In this document: piece after piece, positions 62,486-64,000 of the stretch | Numbering within the stretch: the first letter of the stretch is position 1 | Layout: each line of letters starts with the position of its first letter | DNA from: Bacteroidota bacterium | GTDB lineage: Bacteria; Bacteroidota; Ignavibacteria; Palsa-1295 | DNA: 64,000 bases | Assembly: GCA_021324685.1 (NCBI GenBank) | Contig: JAJPIQ010000005.1 | Span: 162,603 to 226,602 of the forward strand | Direction of reading: 5' to 3' | Notes under the pieces: generated by a model | Databases searched by the model: none | What the model was told of the DNA's origin: nothing | What the model saw: the letters and a program-made list of their open reading frames with translations, nothing else | Position numbers and translations under genes: made by a program

Positions 62486-63772
62486 TTATTCCTTCACAAT
62501 TTTTCGTAAGACGTTCCCATTTGCGCTCTGGATATGCAAGAAATACGTGCCCGACGGCAGGTTCGAAATATCAACCGTAAGATTGTCCGCGCGGCAATTT
62601 GGAATTCCCAGGACCTGCTCGCCAAGGACGTTGAGCACACTCGCGCTCATAATCGACGTGCCGCCAGCAAGTATGGTTACTATTCCGGTCACGGGATTCG
62701 GAAAAATCTCGATGCTATCCACTGCAACCGAAGCGATTGATCGAACAGCACTCCGATTAGTATCGAGAACTTCGTTAATCGGCCGGCGATACGTTGCGAA
62801 AAAAGGATTCGATCCGCCATAATTATTATTGTTCGTGGAGAGATAGATCGAGGAATCGATAGGAAAAATACCGATCGCTTCGACATTCATGGTGGTCGAG
62901 AGGCCATCGTTGACCGCCCGCCAATGCTGACCGGTATCGGTCGAAACATACACACCGTTGCCGAAATGTGCGCCCTGATCGAGGACGCTGCTGGCACAGC
63001 CTGCAAACAAGTTTTTTCCATCGGTCGCCAGCGTCATCACAAACTCCGGGATTCCCGCACTATCGACCGGCACCGTATCCCAGTGGATTCCGCTATCGCG
63101 GGACAACATAAGCACCCCGGAGGGATAGGGAGGAGGGGTCATGCTCGAATGCACATAGCTCTGATACATGAATAGCAGTGTTCCCATCGTCATCAGCGTT
63201 CCCTGAAACGGAGGCTGCGGCGAAACTTTGGCCCACGTGTAGCCACTATCGAGGGACCGCCAAAATCCTGCGGATGAGGTGCTCGCCCAATACTCTGAAG
63301 TACACATATAGACAACCGCTCCCGTCCCAACATAGCCGGTACCATCCGGATATGTCAGGTGCTGCCAGGAATTTCCTACATCCGTTGATCGCGCGAGATG
63401 ATGACCATAGTGTCCGAATACGTATGTTCCATTCGAACCTATCGCCCCACCAATAACTAATTTCCAGGAGGAACCATTATTGGTCGTTATTTCTCCATTT
63501 CCATCATCGGTCGAATTATAGCTCCCGGCAAAAAAATTCGGGCCTGCAGACGCAAAGGTCGTAAAGTTTCCTTCTGTAAAATCGAGGCCCGTGTCTTTTG
63601 TGCCACCGGGTATTCGATCGATCCGATGGTCCAGACTGACAAAAAAACTGCTATCGTGAAGGCCGAAGCCAACACATTCGATATTCGTGCCGATCCATTT
63701 CCATTGCGCGTGGCAGGGAATGGCTAGGACGATACACGCCATAAGATAAATTCCCGAAAGAGTGTGTTTCAT
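62486..63772 (-). CDS. Beta-propeller protein with T9SS type A sorting domain
   Basis: 428 residues with a signal peptide (YLMACIVLAIPCHAQ). Propeller-type motifs repeat: STDVGNSWQHL, SLDSGYTWAKV, SRDSGIHWDTV and STDTGQHWRAV. The T9SS tail is IEIFPNPVTGIVTIL, then SASVLNVLGEQV and LPSGTYFLHI. It is related in plan to the gene at 9539. Its ATG overlaps the stop of the upstream gene by 4 bases, so the three genes form an operon. Confidence 0.88.
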   Translation of the reverse strand: MKHTLSGIYLMACIVLAIPCHAQWKWIGTNIECVGFGLHDSSFFVSLDHRIDRIPGGTKDTGLDFTEGNFTTFASAGPNFFAGSYNSTDDGNGEITTNNGSSWKLVIGGAIGSNGTYVFGHYGHHLARSTDVGNSWQHLTYPDGTGYVGTGAVVYMCTSEYWASTSSAGFWRSLDSGYTWAKVSPQPPFQGTLMTMGTLLFMYQSYVHSSMTPPPYPSGVLMLSRDSGIHWDTVPVDSAGIPEFVMTLATDGKNLFAGCASSVLDQGAHFGNGVYVSTDTGQHWRAVNDGLSTTMNVEAIGIFPIDSSIYLSTNNNNYGGSNPFFATYRRPINEVLDTNRSAVRSIASVAVDSIEIFPNPVTGIVTILAGGTSIMSASVLNVLGEQVLGIPNCRADNLTVDISNLPSGTYFLHIQSANGNVLRKIVKE

Positions 63773-64000
63773 GGTTTACCTTTCTCTTGCTTCAAGTCTT
63801 CGACTTCCGCTTTAAGCGCTTTCACTTCCTCGTTCAGTTGTCCGATGTAGAGCATCGCTTCTTCGAGCTGCCTGGTGATCGCGGCTTCTGTTTTCGCGAT
63901 GGGAATCCCGGTCTTCGCAATCTCCCCGGCAGAGGGAAGGTCCGGCAAATGCCGGTTTTTCATCATAAATTTTTCTGCAGTATCGATCGGGAGCAATGGA
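63769..64000 (-). CDS. C-terminal end of a coiled-coil/tail-type surface protein, cut by the window edge
   Basis: The frame is open to the edge, without an ATG start (only a TTG at 63996), so this is the 3' end of a longer gene. The text DTAEKFMMKNRHLPDLPSAG resembles the C-terminal chaperone-like tail of Bacteroidota surface or tail-fiber proteins, and is followed by a leucine-heptad coiled coil (QLNEEVKALKAEVEDLKQE). Confidence 0.72.
   Translation of the reverse strand, partial: PLLPIDTAEKFMMKNRHLPDLPSAGEIAKTGIPIAKTEAAITRQLEEAMLYIGQLNEEVKALKAEVEDLKQEKGKP

Overview
The window looks like chromosomal DNA of a free-living Gram-negative bacterium of the Bacteroidota/Chlorobi (FCB) group. The evidence is four proteins ending in type A sorting domains of the type IX secretion system (T9SS), a PorX-type response regulator with a PglZ domain, a Bacteroidota-style YbeY, mostly weak Shine-Dalgarno sequences, and many OmpA/PD40, IgGFc-binding and choice-of-anchor-D proteins. 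The moderate GC content and the anchor-D/IgGFc repertoire fit the Kapaibacteriota/Ignavibacteriota side best, but that placement is an inference. I see no plasmid or phage backbone, no rRNA and no CRISPR array. There is one tRNA, for Pro with anticodon TGG.

Layout. 1-11.6 kb holds cell-surface genes: a cut IgGFc-type protein, a PD40+OmpA protein, a 1407-residue anchor-D repeat protein and a beta-propeller protein. 11.7-22.5 kb is housekeeping: topA, hutH, a short-chain dehydrogenase, an operon of an unknown gene with ybeY and smg, an AlkD-like repair protein, mutS, sixA and a small lipoprotein. 22.5-28.3 kb is transport: a peptide-type binding lipoprotein, a MarR-CLC antiporter operon and an orphan ABC membrane domain. 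28.4-36.9 kb carries hutI, a membrane protein, a rodA pair, trmO, tRNA-Pro, a three-gene ABC-2 exporter and mltG, which appears frameshifted. 37-44.1 kb carries a small outer-membrane barrel, holB, a DUF92 gene, a DinB gene, a peptidase E gene and porX-tsaE-tsaB. 44.1-49.1 kb has two secreted proteins, a gene-poor stretch with IS-like repeats, and a barrel+OmpA protein. 49.5-60.3 kb has tmk, an SDR remnant, a PEBP lipoprotein, a DUF354/toroid pair, a large T9SS cargo, an HNH endonuclease, a FabG-like SDR, mlaE-mlaF and an M15-like peptidase. 60.4-64 kb is a secreted-protein operon read leftwards: a cut coiled-coil tail, a propeller T9SS cargo and a GH16-like protein.

How the parts connect. 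PorX is the known regulator of T9SS genes in Bacteroidota, and it sits here among several T9SS cargoes, although no secretion-machinery gene is in the window. rodA, mltG and the M15-like enzyme act on peptidoglycan. The OmpA proteins should tie the outer membrane to it, and MlaE/MlaF move lipids across the envelope. hutH and hutI belong to histidine breakdown but lie 14 kb apart, with no hutU or hutG in view.

No clearly new multi-gene system stands out. The most informative oddities are the mltG frameshift at an A8/T8 tract, an HNH gene with no usable start codon, short tandem duplications placed at the starts of mutS and mlaF, a MarR operator pair, the orphan ABC membrane domain with a DS(L/I/V)R-rich insertion, a GH16-like protein with a divergent catalytic motif, and three envelope proteins built from shared modules.
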